Position numbers and translations under genes: made by a program. 64,000 nucleotides of DNA. It comes from Actinomyces denticolens (GTDB lineage Bacteria; Actinomycetota; Actinomycetes; Actinomycetales; Actinomycetaceae). Positions 49,123 to 59,666 of this stretch are shown here, piece after piece; within the stretch, counting starts at the first letter, position 1; each line of letters opens with the position of its first letter. The DNA is taken from positions 62,001 through 126,000 of the forward strand of contig NZ_MVIW01000002.1 of the NCBI RefSeq assembly GCF_002072185.1, given 5' to 3'. The notes below the pieces were generated by a model. The model was not told where the DNA came from and searched no databases. It worked only from the letters and a program-made list of their open reading frames with translations.

Positions 49123-50577
49123 ATGACTTTGGCCGCTGGTGTTGATTCGTCGACGCAGTCGTGCAAGATCGTTGTTCGGGATTTGGTTACCGGTGCTCTG
49201 GTGCGTCAGGGGCGGGCTTCGCATCCCGATGGCACTGAGGTTCATCCTGATCGGTGGTGGCGGGCCCTGGGACAGGCCGTCGACGCCGTTGGGGGGCTCG
49301 ATGACGTGGCGGCCCTGAGCGTGGGCGGTCAGCAGCACGGCATGGTGCTGCTCGACGCCGGTGGTGAGGTGATCCGCCCGGCCCTGCTGTGGAATGACAC
49401 CCGCAGCGCCGGCGCGGCGGGCGAACTGATCAGCGAGTTGGGCGGCGGCGACCGGGCCGCCGGGCGCGCCGCGTGGGCCGCCGCGGTGGGCAGTGCGCCG
49501 GTGGCCTCGCTGACCATCACCAAGCTGCGCTGGGTGGCCGACAACGAGCCCGAGGCGGCCGCCCGCATCGCCGCCATCTGCCTGCCCCATGACTGGCTGA
49601 CCTGGCGTCTGCGGGGCACCGGGCGCTTGGAGGACCTGGTCACGGACCGCTCCGACGCCTCGGGGACGGGCTACTTCGATTGCGTGTCCAACACCTACCG
49701 GCGCGATCTGCTGGCCATGGCCCTGCGCCGCAGCCAGGAGGGGGTCGAGGACATCGTCCTGCCGCGCGTGGCCGGCCCCAACGAGGCCGCGGGCGCCGGC
49801 GGGGCGGATGCCGCGGGCCGCGGCCTGTCCCACCTGGTGCTGGGCCCGGGATGCGGGGACAACGCCGGGGCGGCCCTGGGCCTGGGCCTGCGCCCCGGGC
49901 AGACCTGCCTGTCCTTGGGCACCAGCGGTGTCGTGGCCGCGGTATCGACCACCCCCACCCACGACCCCACGGGCCTGGTCACGGGCTTCGCCGACGCCAC
50001 CGGAGCGTTCCTGCCGCTGGCGTGCACCCTCAACGGCGCCCGGGTGCTGGACGCCGCCAAGACGGTCCTGGGCGTGTCCTACCAGGAGTTCGACTCCCTG
50101 GCCCTGTCAGCCGCCCCCGGGGCCGGGGGGCTGGTCCACGTGCCCTACCTCGAGGGCGAGCGCACCCCCAACCTGCCCGACGCCACGGGGATCCTGGCCG
50201 GCATGACCCTGGCCAACCTCACCCCGGCCAACTACGCGCGCGCCGCGGTGGAGGGCCTTTTGTGCCTCATGGGCGCCGCCCTGGACGCCGTGCGCGCCCA
50301 GGGCGTGGACATCACCGAGGTCACGCTCACCGGCGGCGGGGCCAAATCGGCCTGCGCCAAGGCCCTGGCCCCCGCCATCCTGGGCCTGCCGGTCAACGCC
50401 CCCGCCCCCGACGAGTACGTCGCCAACGGAGCCGCCAGACAAGCTGCCTGGACCCTCGCCGGCACCGACGAGCCCCCCGCATGGGCCCCCACCACCACCG
50501 AGCGCCTCACCGCCACCCCTCAACCTCACATCCGCGCCGCCTACAACAACACAGCACAACTCCTGGAACGAGGGTAG
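49123..50577 (+). CDS. xylB: Xylulokinase
   Basis: Phosphorylates D-xylulose to D-xylulose 5-phosphate. The 484-residue FGGY kinase has [19 protein letters not shown], the XylB-type [14 protein letters not shown] and [58 protein letters not shown] and the C-terminal [20 protein letters not shown]. The ATG at 49123 follows AAGGGAGAAGG. The first roughly 47 codons use T-ending codons heavily (20 of 47), unlike the rest of the gene. It is divergent from the UlaF-like gene, and no xylose isomerase is near. It could serve the D-xylulose made by an arabinitol/xylitol dehydrogenase such as the enzyme at 1173-2624. Confidence 0.93.
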   Translation: MTLAAGVDSSTQSCKIVVRDLVTGALVRQGRASHPDGTEVHPDRWWRALGQAVDAVGGLDDVAALSVGGQQHGMVLLDAGGEVIRPALLWNDTRSAGAAGELISELGGGDRAAGRAAWAAAVGSAPVASLTITKLRWVADNEPEAAARIAAICLPHDWLTWRLRGTGRLEDLVTDRSDASGTGYFDCVSNTYRRDLLAMALRRSQEGVEDIVLPRVAGPNEAAGAGGADAAGRGLSHLVLGPGCGDNAGAALGLGLRPGQTCLSLGTSGVVAAVSTTPTHDPTGLVTGFADATGAFLPLACTLNGARVLDAAKTVLGVSYQEFDSLALSAAPGAGGLVHVPYLEGERTPNLPDATGILAGMTLANLTPANYARAAVEGLLCLMGAALDAVRAQGVDITEVTLTGGGAKSACAKALAPAILGLPVNAPAPDEYVANGAARQAAWTLAGTDEPPAWAPTTTERLTATPQPHIRAAYNNTAQLLERG

Positions 50578-50752
50578 GAAAGTCGGAGGCCGCCAGCGCC
50601 CGGCGAGGGCGGGACGTGGGCGGGCGCCGGGGCATCGATCCTCCGGGACATCTGATGATCGCCGTCGGCTGAAGCCGCGGGCCGCGCGCCCGCCTCCGCC
50701 CCGTGCGGCGCTGAATCCCGCCGATCCGCCTGCGCGTCGGGCCCGGGACGAG

Positions 50753-50758
50753 TAGCGT
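50753..50758 (+). promoter_or_regulatory. -10 element for a leaderless dhaK mRNA
   Basis: TAGCGT lies 7 bases before the dhaK ATG at 50766 and no ribosome-binding site fits that start, so the message probably begins at or near the start codon. Confidence 0.4.
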
Positions 50759-50765
50759 CGGTGTC

Positions 50766-53059
<2,294 letters not shown>

Positions 53060-53133
53060 GCCCCCGCCCGGGACGGGTCCGCCCCGGTGAAGACACCCAC
53101 CGGGGCGGGAACCACTCCGGGCCGCTATCGGCG

Positions 53134-53240
53134 TGCGCCTTCAAGCCGCAGATACCGTCTCACCCCGCTCTTGCGCCCTCGAACTACGAGAATGAGGGCG
53201 CAAGAGCGGGGTGAGACGGTATATCGGGGGTGAGGGCGCA
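53134..53240. repeat. Palindromic repeat element, family A, compact copy
   Basis: Arms 53152-53180 and 53194-53222 form a perfect 29-bp inverted repeat around GAACTACGAGAAT. Outside them TGCGCC...AGATACCGTCTC (from 53134) and its inverse ending at 53240 extend the symmetry imperfectly. The core TTGCGCCCTC...GAGGGCGCAA and the GAGACGGTAT arms are shared with 13161-13324. It lies between dhaLM and the epimerase gene, which are in the same direction. Confidence 0.8.
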
Positions 53241-53307
53241 TGATCCTGCGTAGGATGGAGCGGCAACCGGCGCGCGAAGGACAGCGGCATACGCGGGAGG
53301 AACACCG

Positions 53308-54237
53308 ATGATCAACGGAGAGCTCATCGACCTGAGGGCGGGCGACTACGCCGCCCGCATCGCCACCGCGGGGGCCACCCTCGTCCATCTGCGCCGCAGT
53401 GATCGCGACCTCGTCCTCCCCTTCGACGCCGCATCCGAGCTCCCATCGGGTTGGCAGGGCAAGACCCTCGCCCCATGGCCCAACCGGACCGTCGGCGCCG
53501 CGTACGCCTACGGGGGCACCGGCTACCTCCTGCCCCGCAACGAGCCGGAGACGGACTCCGCCCTCCACGGACTGGTCGGCTGGCTCGACTGGCAGGTGGT
53601 CGATGCCGCTGAGGACTCCGTCGCCCTCGAGGTGCTGCTGCCCGCCTCCTACGCCTACCCCTGGTCCCTCGAGCTCTCCAGCCGCTGGGAGCTCGACGCC
53701 GAGGTCGGCCTCACGATGACGCTCACCGCCACCTGCGTAGGCGCGGCACGGCCCTCCACCGCCGTCGTCGGCGCCCCGCTGGCCGATGGGGCCCTCCTCC
53801 CCGCCCCCTACGGTGCGGCCTTCCACCCCTACCTCTTGCGCGGCGCGGGCGCCGATGACTGCACCCTCATCGTCCCGGCCGCCGCGGTGCTCACCGCCGA
53901 TGAGCGCATGGTGCCCAGCGGCCTCGTGGACGTGGCCGGCACCGACTGGGACTTCCGCTCCGGGTCCCCCATGACCGGCGTGAGCGTGGACAACGCCTTC
54001 ACCGACCTGCCCGAGGGCACCTGGCAGGTGCGTGTCGAGGGGGAGGAGGGCGCCGTCGTGCTGGCCTCCGACGCCCCCTGGGCGCAGGTCTACACCGACG
54101 ACGGCCTCGGCCGCCGCGCGATCGCCGTGGAGCCGATGACCTGCCCGCCCAACGCCCTCAACTCCGGCGACGGCCTCCTCACCCTGGCCGTCGGCCAGTC
54201 CCACACTCTCGCCTGCTCCCTGCGCGAGGAGCACTGA
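53308..54237 (+). CDS. Aldose 1-epimerase (GalM-like)
   Basis: Interconverts alpha and beta anomers of free sugars. The 309-residue protein has the family beta-sandwich layout, with APWPNRTVGAAYAYGG (the conserved N/R substrate site), SALHGLVGWLDWQVV (first catalytic His), GAAFHPYLLRG (second His), VDNAFTDL (Asp for the anomeric oxygen) and the C-terminal IAVEPMTCPPNALN with the catalytic Glu. Slightly short for the family but complete. The ATG at 53308 follows GGGAGG. It stands alone after the family A repeat and is convergent with trkA. The sugar is unknown; a helper for the pentose or hexose pathways here is likely. Confidence 0.9.
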   Translation: MINGELIDLRAGDYAARIATAGATLVHLRRSDRDLVLPFDAASELPSGWQGKTLAPWPNRTVGAAYAYGGTGYLLPRNEPETDSALHGLVGWLDWQVVDAAEDSVALEVLLPASYAYPWSLELSSRWELDAEVGLTMTLTATCVGAARPSTAVVGAPLADGALLPAPYGAAFHPYLLRGAGADDCTLIVPAAAVLTADERMVPSGLVDVAGTDWDFRSGSPMTGVSVDNAFTDLPEGTWQVRVEGEEGAVVLASDAPWAQVYTDDGLGRRAIAVEPMTCPPNALNSGDGLLTLAVGQSHTLACSLREEH

Positions 54238-54295
54238 GGGGCGCCGGAGATCGCGCGGGGCGCTCAGGAGGACCGGAGGGGCAGGGCCCCCGCTC

Positions 54296-54964
54296 TCAGG
54301 CACGGTTGGCGAAGCGCTCCAGGAGGTTGGCGTCCCCGCCTACCACGAGCACGTCGTCGGCGGAGACGAGGGTGTCGGTGCGGGCGTACTCGAAGGGCTC
54401 GCCGGGGCTCATGAGGCCGAAGACCGTCACTCCGTAGCGGGAGCGGATGCGGGCCTCGCCGATGGTGAAGCCGTGCAGCTCGGCCGGCGGGCGCATCTTG
54501 ACGATGGTGAAGCCGCCCTTCTCCATCTCGATGTAGTCCAGCATCCGGCCCGACACGAGGTGCGCGGCGCGCTGCCCGGCGTCGAACTCGGGGTAGACCA
54601 CGTGGTGCGCGCCGATGCGGCGCAGGATGCGGCCGTGCGCCCGGGAGATCGCCTTGGCCCAGATCTGGGGGGTCTCGAGGTCGACGAGGTTGCCGGCGAT
54701 GAGCACGGAGGCCTCCAGTGAGGAGGCGACGCCGACGACGGCCGTCCCGAACTCGGTGGCGCCCAGCTGCTCGAGGGCCTCGACATCGGTGGCGTCGGCC
54801 TCGACCAGGGGGATGCGGCCGGTCCACTGGCGCACGATGCCCGGGTCGCTCTCCACGGCCAGGACCTCGCGGCCCAGGCGGTCGAGGGTGGCGGCGACGG
54901 CCGAGCCGAATCGGCCCAGGCCGATGACGAGGGTGGAGTCGGTGCGTGAGGCGGCGGGTGCCAT
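54296..54964 (-). CDS. trkA: Trk/Ktr potassium uptake regulatory subunit (RCK protein)
   Basis: Cytoplasmic gating subunit of a potassium channel-transporter. The 222-residue protein has the RCK_N dinucleotide fold STLVIGLGRFGSAVAATLDRL, ADATDVEALEQLGATEF, and the C-terminal RCK_C part with LHGFTIGEARIRSRYGVTVF and VSADDVLVVGGDANLLERF. One RCK unit only, so it is KtrA/CeoB-like rather than the two-unit E. coli TrkA. The ATG at 54964 follows AGGAGCAG. It is the second gene of a trkH-trkA pair, 59 bases after the membrane subunit. Family members bind NAD(H), ATP or c-di-AMP; disA at 34.7 kb makes the last of these. Confidence 0.92.
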   Translation of the reverse strand: MAPAASRTDSTLVIGLGRFGSAVAATLDRLGREVLAVESDPGIVRQWTGRIPLVEADATDVEALEQLGATEFGTAVVGVASSLEASVLIAGNLVDLETPQIWAKAISRAHGRILRRIGAHHVVYPEFDAGQRAAHLVSGRMLDYIEMEKGGFTIVKMRPPAELHGFTIGEARIRSRYGVTVFGLMSPGEPFEYARTDTLVSADDVLVVGGDANLLERFANRA

Positions 54965-55023
54965 GTCTGCTCCTGAGGAAGATCGGCGGCGGAGTGCCCG
55001 CCGCAGCCCCTAACGGTAGCGGC

Positions 55024-56508
55024 TCAGCCGATGAGGGGGCGCTCCTCGGGCATTCGGATGACGCGGCGCCGCTCGCGCAGGGCCAGGGCGGAGGCTGCGG
55101 TCATCGTTCCGACGCGGCCCACGAACATGAGCGCGATGATGACGTACTTCCCGCTCGTCGGCAGGATCGGCGTGATGCCCGTGGACAGGCCGACCGTCGC
55201 GAAGGCGCTGATGACCTCGAACAGCACGCGGTCCAGGGACAGCCCCGTGATCTCCAGGAGCAGCAAGGAGGCCACGCCCACCACGCAGGAGCCGATGAAG
55301 GCCACCGCCACGGATAGGCGCACGGCCTGCGGCGTGATCCGCCTGCCGAAGATCTCGATGTCCTCATCGCCGCGGGCCTCGGCGACGATCGCCATGAGCA
55401 GGATCGCGAAGGTCGTCACCTTGATGCCGCCCGCCGTCGACGCCGAGCCGCCGCCCACGAACATGAGGGCGTCCTGGAGGAACCAGGTGGCCTCGTGCAT
55501 GTGGTCGGTGCTGAGGAGGCTGAGCCCCGAGGAGCGCGAGTCCACGCCCATGACGAGGCCGTTGAGGATCTTTCCCCCGATGGGCATGGGGCCGAGCGTG
55601 CTGGGATTGGCCCACTCGAAGGCGGTGAGCGCGATCGCCGATCCGGCGGTCAGCAGCGAGTAGGTGGCTAGGGTCAGCTTGGTGTGCAGCGTCCACTGCC
55701 GTGGGCGACGGCGGCGCCTGACCATGTCGAGCACCACGGGGAAGCCGAGCGCGCCGACGAAGGTGCCCACCGCGATCGGCAGCCCCATCCACCAGTCCGA
55801 GGCGTAGGGCGCCAGTCCCTCGGGCATGATGACGAATCCGGCGTTGTTGAAGATCGACAGGGACATGAACGCCGAGTACCACAGCGCCTTGGGGAGGGAC
55901 TCGCCCAGCGTGAGGAACCGGGGGAGCAGCACGATGGCGAGGACCGCCTCGGCTCCCAGCGCCGTGATGACGACGGCGCGCAGCAGGGCCGCGACGTCAC
56001 CCAGTCGGGACTGGTTCTCGCTGGCGGCGAGCATGCGCTGGGTCAGGCCCACGTGCCGGTTGACGGCGAAGGACAGCAGTGAGGCCAGGGTCATGACGCC
56101 CAGGCCTCCGATGGCGGCGCCCAGGATGATGACCGCCTGGCCGAAGGTGGACCAGTAGGTGGCGGTGTCCACGGTGGTCAGTCCGGTGACGCAGACCGCT
56201 GATGTCGCGGTGAACAGCGAGTCGACGAGGCTGGCCGCGCGCCCCGACGCCGTCGAGATCGGCAGGGCGAGGAGGGCCGCGACCGCGCCGATGATCGCGG
56301 CGAAGATGACGACGGCGAGCCGCGCGGGGGAGAACCGGGCGGCTCGCGCCAGGCGGTCGTAGAGTCCCAGGCGCACCAGCAGTCCCCGCAGTCCGGTGGT
56401 GGGACCGCGGTCGGCGGGCATGAGCGCTGCGTCCTCGGGCGCGGTGCTCAGCGCGGAGAGGGGGCCCTGGGGGTGCCGGGGCGACTTGCTGGATGAGGGC
56501 ACGGGCAC
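55024..56508 (-). CDS. Trk/Ktr potassium transporter membrane subunit (TrkH/KtrB)
   Basis: Four-fold repeated membrane-pore-membrane protein for potassium uptake. About 494 residues. Selectivity-filter stretches are visible: TSAVCVTGLTTVDTATYW, FNNAGFVIMPEG, GGGSASTAGGIKVTTFA and ISAFATVGLSTGITPILP, one per repeat. The gating loop of repeat 3 is Gly/Ala-rich. GTG at 56508 follows AAGGGGAC by 7 bases and is preferred; an ATG further in the protein (MPADRGPTT) is possible because the first 30 residues are not conserved. It is followed by trkA. KtrB fits better than E. coli TrkH by length. Confidence 0.93.
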   Translation of the reverse strand: MPVPSSSKSPRHPQGPLSALSTAPEDAALMPADRGPTTGLRGLLVRLGLYDRLARAARFSPARLAVVIFAAIIGAVAALLALPISTASGRAASLVDSLFTATSAVCVTGLTTVDTATYWSTFGQAVIILGAAIGGLGVMTLASLLSFAVNRHVGLTQRMLAASENQSRLGDVAALLRAVVITALGAEAVLAIVLLPRFLTLGESLPKALWYSAFMSLSIFNNAGFVIMPEGLAPYASDWWMGLPIAVGTFVGALGFPVVLDMVRRRRRPRQWTLHTKLTLATYSLLTAGSAIALTAFEWANPSTLGPMPIGGKILNGLVMGVDSRSSGLSLLSTDHMHEATWFLQDALMFVGGGSASTAGGIKVTTFAILLMAIVAEARGDEDIEIFGRRITPQAVRLSVAVAFIGSCVVGVASLLLLEITGLSLDRVLFEVISAFATVGLSTGITPILPTSGKYVIIALMFVGRVGTMTAASALALRERRRVIRMPEERPLIG

Positions 56509-56771
56509 ATTGTGTCCCCTTCCGCGGGGTCCGCGTGTGATCGCGGCGCCGCTTTCGCCTCTTGACCTCGAGCGTTGTTGTGACCAAAATGTGATCTGCA
56601 ACGAGTGGTGCGTTTGGGGACGGGATTGACGTGTGCGCCTGGTGGGACAGGCGTTATATTGAGCCCAGTCCTGCGCGGCGCCGACCGCCCGAGCGGGAGG
56701 GCGCACGCCCCGCGGGTTCCAAGCGCCCTCCAGTGCCTGGGGCCGCCCGCTGCGCACATATCCGAACCTGA

Positions 56772-57029
56772 ATGACGGGATCCGCATCCATGGCACCTGC
56801 CCTTCCCAGTCCTGCCGCCTCCGGCGCCCCCTCCTTCCTCACGGTCGCGGAGGTCGCCGCCATGCTGCGGGTCTCCAAGATGACCGTCTACCGCATGGTC
56901 CACTCCGGCGATCTGCCCGCCATGCAGGTGGGACGCTCCTTCCGGGTCCCCGAGCGCGCGGTGGCCGAGTACCTCTCCGCCGGCCTGGGTGACTGGGGCC
57001 ACGAGGAGACGGAGGCCTCGGGGTCCTGA
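56772..57029 (+). CDS. BldC-like helix-turn-helix (excisionase/MerR-type) protein
   Basis: Small DNA-binding protein of 85 residues. The HTH_17 core reads FLTVAEVAAMLRVSKMTVYR and MVHSGDLPAMQVGRSFRVPE, with the winged helix typical of BldC, a developmental regulator conserved in actinobacteria, and of phage excisionases. No integrase is near, so an excisionase role is unlikely. The start is not certain: ATG at 56772 has no ribosome-binding site, and ATG at 56790 is an alternative. A TATATT -10-like hexamer at 56655-56660 would give a leader of about 105 bases. It is followed by bS22 and murB, a neighbourhood I recall from other actinobacteria. Confidence 0.85.
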   Translation: MTGSASMAPALPSPAASGAPSFLTVAEVAAMLRVSKMTVYRMVHSGDLPAMQVGRSFRVPERAVAEYLSAGLGDWGHEETEASGS

Positions 57030-57202
57030 GACCCGCTAGACTCACCGGGTCACATGAATGGCCGGGTCGAGACATCCCATGAGGGCCCATCACCGCCCTC
57101 GTCCTCACCCGATCATCAGGCCCGTCCGGCCGTGCGCCGGCCCGCTTCCGGCTCCCCCGGGGCGCGGTCGGGCCCCGGCAAGCAAGACTGCGAGGAAAAC
57201 CC

Positions 57203-57301
57203 ATGGGTTCTGTCATCAAGAAGCGCCGCAAGCGCATGGCCAAGAAGAAGCACCGCAAGCTGCTTCGCAAGACGCGTCACCAGCGCCGCAACAAGAAGTG
57301 A
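57203..57301 (+). CDS. Ribosomal protein bS22 (AURKAIP1/COX24-domain mini-protein)
   Basis: A 32-residue, extremely basic protein: MGSVIKKRRKRMAKKKHRKL followed by LRKTRHQRRNKK. This matches the actinobacterial small ribosomal protein bS22 described in mycobacteria, almost residue for residue from memory. The ATG at 57203 follows GAGGAAAACCC. Its stop overlaps the murB start codon as GTGA, so the two are translationally coupled. The gene is easily missed because of its length. Confidence 0.93.
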   Translation: MGSVIKKRRKRMAKKKHRKLLRKTRHQRRNKK

Positions 57302-58491
57302 CGCCCTCTCCGGAGCCCTTCGAGGCTCCCGCCCCGGGCGTGCCCACGCGCGCCCGGGCGCTGGGCGGCCCCTCGCCGTCCTCCCTCGCCGAGCTCACCA
57401 CCCTGCGCATCGGCGGGCGCATCGGCCGCTACCTCGAGGCCTCCACGGAGGAGGAGATGATCGAGGCGATCCGCCGGGCCGATGCCTCGGGGACCCCCCT
57501 GCTCGTGGTCGGAGGCGGCTCGAACATCGTGGCCTCCGACGCCGGATTCGACGGCCTGGTCCTGCGCGACGGCCGCGAGGACGTCCGCGTCGTCTCCGAG
57601 TCCGCCTGCGGCGGCGTCGAGATCACCGCCACCGGTGGCGTCGCCTGGGACGACCTCGTCCGCCAGGCCGTGGCCAGCGACTGGGCCGGGTTCGCGCCCC
57701 TGTCCGGCATCCCCGGCAGCGTGGGCGCGGCCCCCGTGCAGAACATCGGGGCCTACGGCGCCGAGGTCGCCGAGCTGCTCGCCTCCGTGCGGGCCTGGGA
57801 CCGCCTCGCCGGCCGCGTCGTCCACCTGCCGCTGGCGGATCTGCGCCTGGCCTACCGCGACTCCGCGATCAAGCGCTCCCTCACGGATGCCGCCATCGGC
57901 GGCGGGCGCACCTGGGGCCCGACGGGCCGCTGGGTGGTGCTCTCCGTGGGGTTCCACGTTCGCCAGGCCGCCCTCGCCGCCCCCATCGCCTACAGCCAGC
58001 TCGCCACCGCCCTCGGGGCCGAGCTGGGCGCGCGCGTGCCCGCCGCCGACGTCCGCCGGGCCGTCCTCGGCCTGCGCCGCTCCAAGGGCATGGTCCTCGA
58101 CGACGCCGACCACGACACCTGGTCCGCCGGGTCCTTCTTCACCAACCCGATCCTCACCGCCGAGCAGGCCGCGAGCCTGCCCGACGACGCCCCCCGCTTC
58201 CCGGTCGCCGACCACTCCCGCCCTACCGACACGGTGTCGGGCGCCCCCGTCATCGAGGGCCTGGTCAAGACGAGCGCCGCCTGGCTCATCGACCGCGCCG
58301 GCTTCCCCAGGGGCTTCGCCCTGCCCAGCGCGCCGCGCGCCTCACTGTCCACCAAGCACGTCCTGGCCCTGACCAACAGGGGCGGGGCCAGCGCCGCCGA
58401 CCTCACCGCCCTGCGCGATGCGGTGGTCGACGGCGTGCGCGAGCGCTACGGCGTCACGCTCGTCCCCGAGCCCGTCCACGTCGGCTGGTGA
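57298..58491 (+). CDS. murB: UDP-N-acetylenolpyruvoylglucosamine reductase
   Basis: FAD enzyme for the second step of peptidoglycan precursor synthesis: NADPH reduction of the enolpyruvyl ether to UDP-MurNAc. The 397-residue protein has the MurB FAD domain: LTTLRIGGRIGRYLEA, TPLLVVGGGSNIVASDAGFDGLV, ATGGVAWDDLVRQAV, GFAPLSGIPGSVGAAPVQNIGAYG (cut here in motif), FAYRDSAIKRS-type LAYRDSAIKRSLTD, the catalytic Ser in AGSFFTNPIL and the C-terminal LIDRAGFPRGFA. GTG at 57298 overlaps the bS22 stop by 4 bases. Its 3' end overlaps the opposite-strand adenosine deaminase gene by 46 bases. Type I-like length for actinobacteria. Essential housekeeping gene. Confidence 0.95.
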   Translation: MTPSPEPFEAPAPGVPTRARALGGPSPSSLAELTTLRIGGRIGRYLEASTEEEMIEAIRRADASGTPLLVVGGGSNIVASDAGFDGLVLRDGREDVRVVSESACGGVEITATGGVAWDDLVRQAVASDWAGFAPLSGIPGSVGAAPVQNIGAYGAEVAELLASVRAWDRLAGRVVHLPLADLRLAYRDSAIKRSLTDAAIGGGRTWGPTGRWVVLSVGFHVRQAALAAPIAYSQLATALGAELGARVPAADVRRAVLGLRRSKGMVLDDADHDTWSAGSFFTNPILTAEQAASLPDDAPRFPVADHSRPTDTVSGAPVIEGLVKTSAAWLIDRAGFPRGFALPSAPRASLSTKHVLALTNRGGASAADLTALRDAVVDGVRERYGVTLVPEPVHVGW

Positions 58492-59594
58492 GCCAGCCAG
58501 TCGTCCACCTCGGCCAGCCAACGCCGCTTGGACGACTCGCCGGCCAGGCTCGCCCGGATCGAGCCGCGCGCCAGCTCCGCCAGGGCGTCGTCGTCGAGCC
58601 CCTGCGAGCGGGCGATCCCGTACTGATCGGTCAGGCGCGAGGAGAACAGCAGGGGGTCGTCGGCGCCCAGGGCGACCTGCGCCCCGTGCTCGATGAGCGC
58701 CCTCAGCGGCACATCACCGGTGCGGTGGTAGACCCCGAGGCACACATTCGACGCCGGGCACACCTCCAGGCTGATGCCCGCCTCCACGATCGCGTCCAGC
58801 AGGGCCGGATCCTCGCTGGCCCTCACTCCGTGGCCCAGGCGGTGGGGGCGCAGGGCCGAGACGACGTCGCGAACGTGCTCCGGCCCCAGCAGCTCCCCGC
58901 CATGGGGGAGTGAGGCCAGGCCCGCGCGCCGCGCGATGTCGAAGGCGGGGGCGAAGGCGGAGGTCTCCCCGGCCCGCTCATCATTGGACAGGCCGAAGCC
59001 GACGACCTGTCCCGGCCCGTCACCTGCGTGGCGGGCGGCCAGCCTGGCCAGGGCGCGGGCGTCGAGGGGGTGGCGGATGCGGGAGGCCGCCACAATGATC
59101 GCCACCTCGACGCCGGTCAGGGCGGTGGCCTGCGCCGCGGCGTCGAGGATGATCTCCAGGGCGGGCGTGATCCCGCCGACGAAGGGCGCGTAGGAGGTGG
59201 GGTCCACCTGCATCTCCAGGCGCCTCGAGCCCTCCGCGGCGTCGTCGAGCGCGGCCTCCAGTACGAGGCGGCGCATGACTTCCTCGGAGTCGACGAGGTG
59301 GCGGGCAGTGTCGTAGGCGCGCTGGAAGCGGAACCAGCCCCGGTGGTCCGCAGGGACGTGCAGGGGATCGCCGTCCAGGAGCGAGGAGGGCAGGCGCGTG
59401 CGCGACGTCGAGGCCAGCTCGGTGAGGGTGTCCAGGCGCATGGAGCCCGTGAAGTGCAGGTGGAGGTGCGCCTTGGGCAGGGCGGCGAGGTCGCGCGGGC
59501 CGATTCCGGACCGCCGGGTGGCAGCCGGCCCGGCGGGGGATGCGGGCCCCGGGGGCCCTGGGGGGTCTGGGGGCGTGGCTGGCTCTTGGGGCAC
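58446..59594 (-). CDS. add: Adenosine deaminase
   Basis: Hydrolytic deamination of adenosine or deoxyadenosine to inosine in purine salvage. The 382-residue protein has the zinc ligands: HLHLHFTGSM (HxH, near residue 41), LASLPHGGELLGPE (catalytic Glu and His region), LRPHRLGHGVRASEDP (HxGHG), and the Asp pair in ALGADDPLLFSSRL, where most enzymes have NTDDP. The first 35 residues are Pro/Ala-rich. The start is taken as GTG at 59594, with GGGAGA nine bases upstream; longer readings are not supported. Its last 15 codons overlap the end of murB in antisense, and both frames keep conserved-looking tails. Adenine versus adenosine specificity is judged by family only. Confidence 0.85.
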   Translation of the reverse strand: MPQEPATPPDPPGPPGPASPAGPAATRRSGIGPRDLAALPKAHLHLHFTGSMRLDTLTELASTSRTRLPSSLLDGDPLHVPADHRGWFRFQRAYDTARHLVDSEEVMRRLVLEAALDDAAEGSRRLEMQVDPTSYAPFVGGITPALEIILDAAAQATALTGVEVAIIVAASRIRHPLDARALARLAARHAGDGPGQVVGFGLSNDERAGETSAFAPAFDIARRAGLASLPHGGELLGPEHVRDVVSALRPHRLGHGVRASEDPALLDAIVEAGISLEVCPASNVCLGVYHRTGDVPLRALIEHGAQVALGADDPLLFSSRLTDQYGIARSQGLDDDALAELARGSIRASLAGESSKRRWLAEVDDWLAHQPTWTGSGTSVTP

Positions 59595-59666
59595 GGCGGC
59601 GATTCTCCCACGCGGACTGCCCCTGATCGGATGTGCGTCGGCGCCGAGTACGGCAGACTTGTCGGC

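Noticed and set aside
56772-57029. Phage excisionase
   Set aside because: The fold fits, but no integrase, attachment site or phage gene is near, and the bS22-murB neighbourhood fits a chromosomal BldC-type protein.
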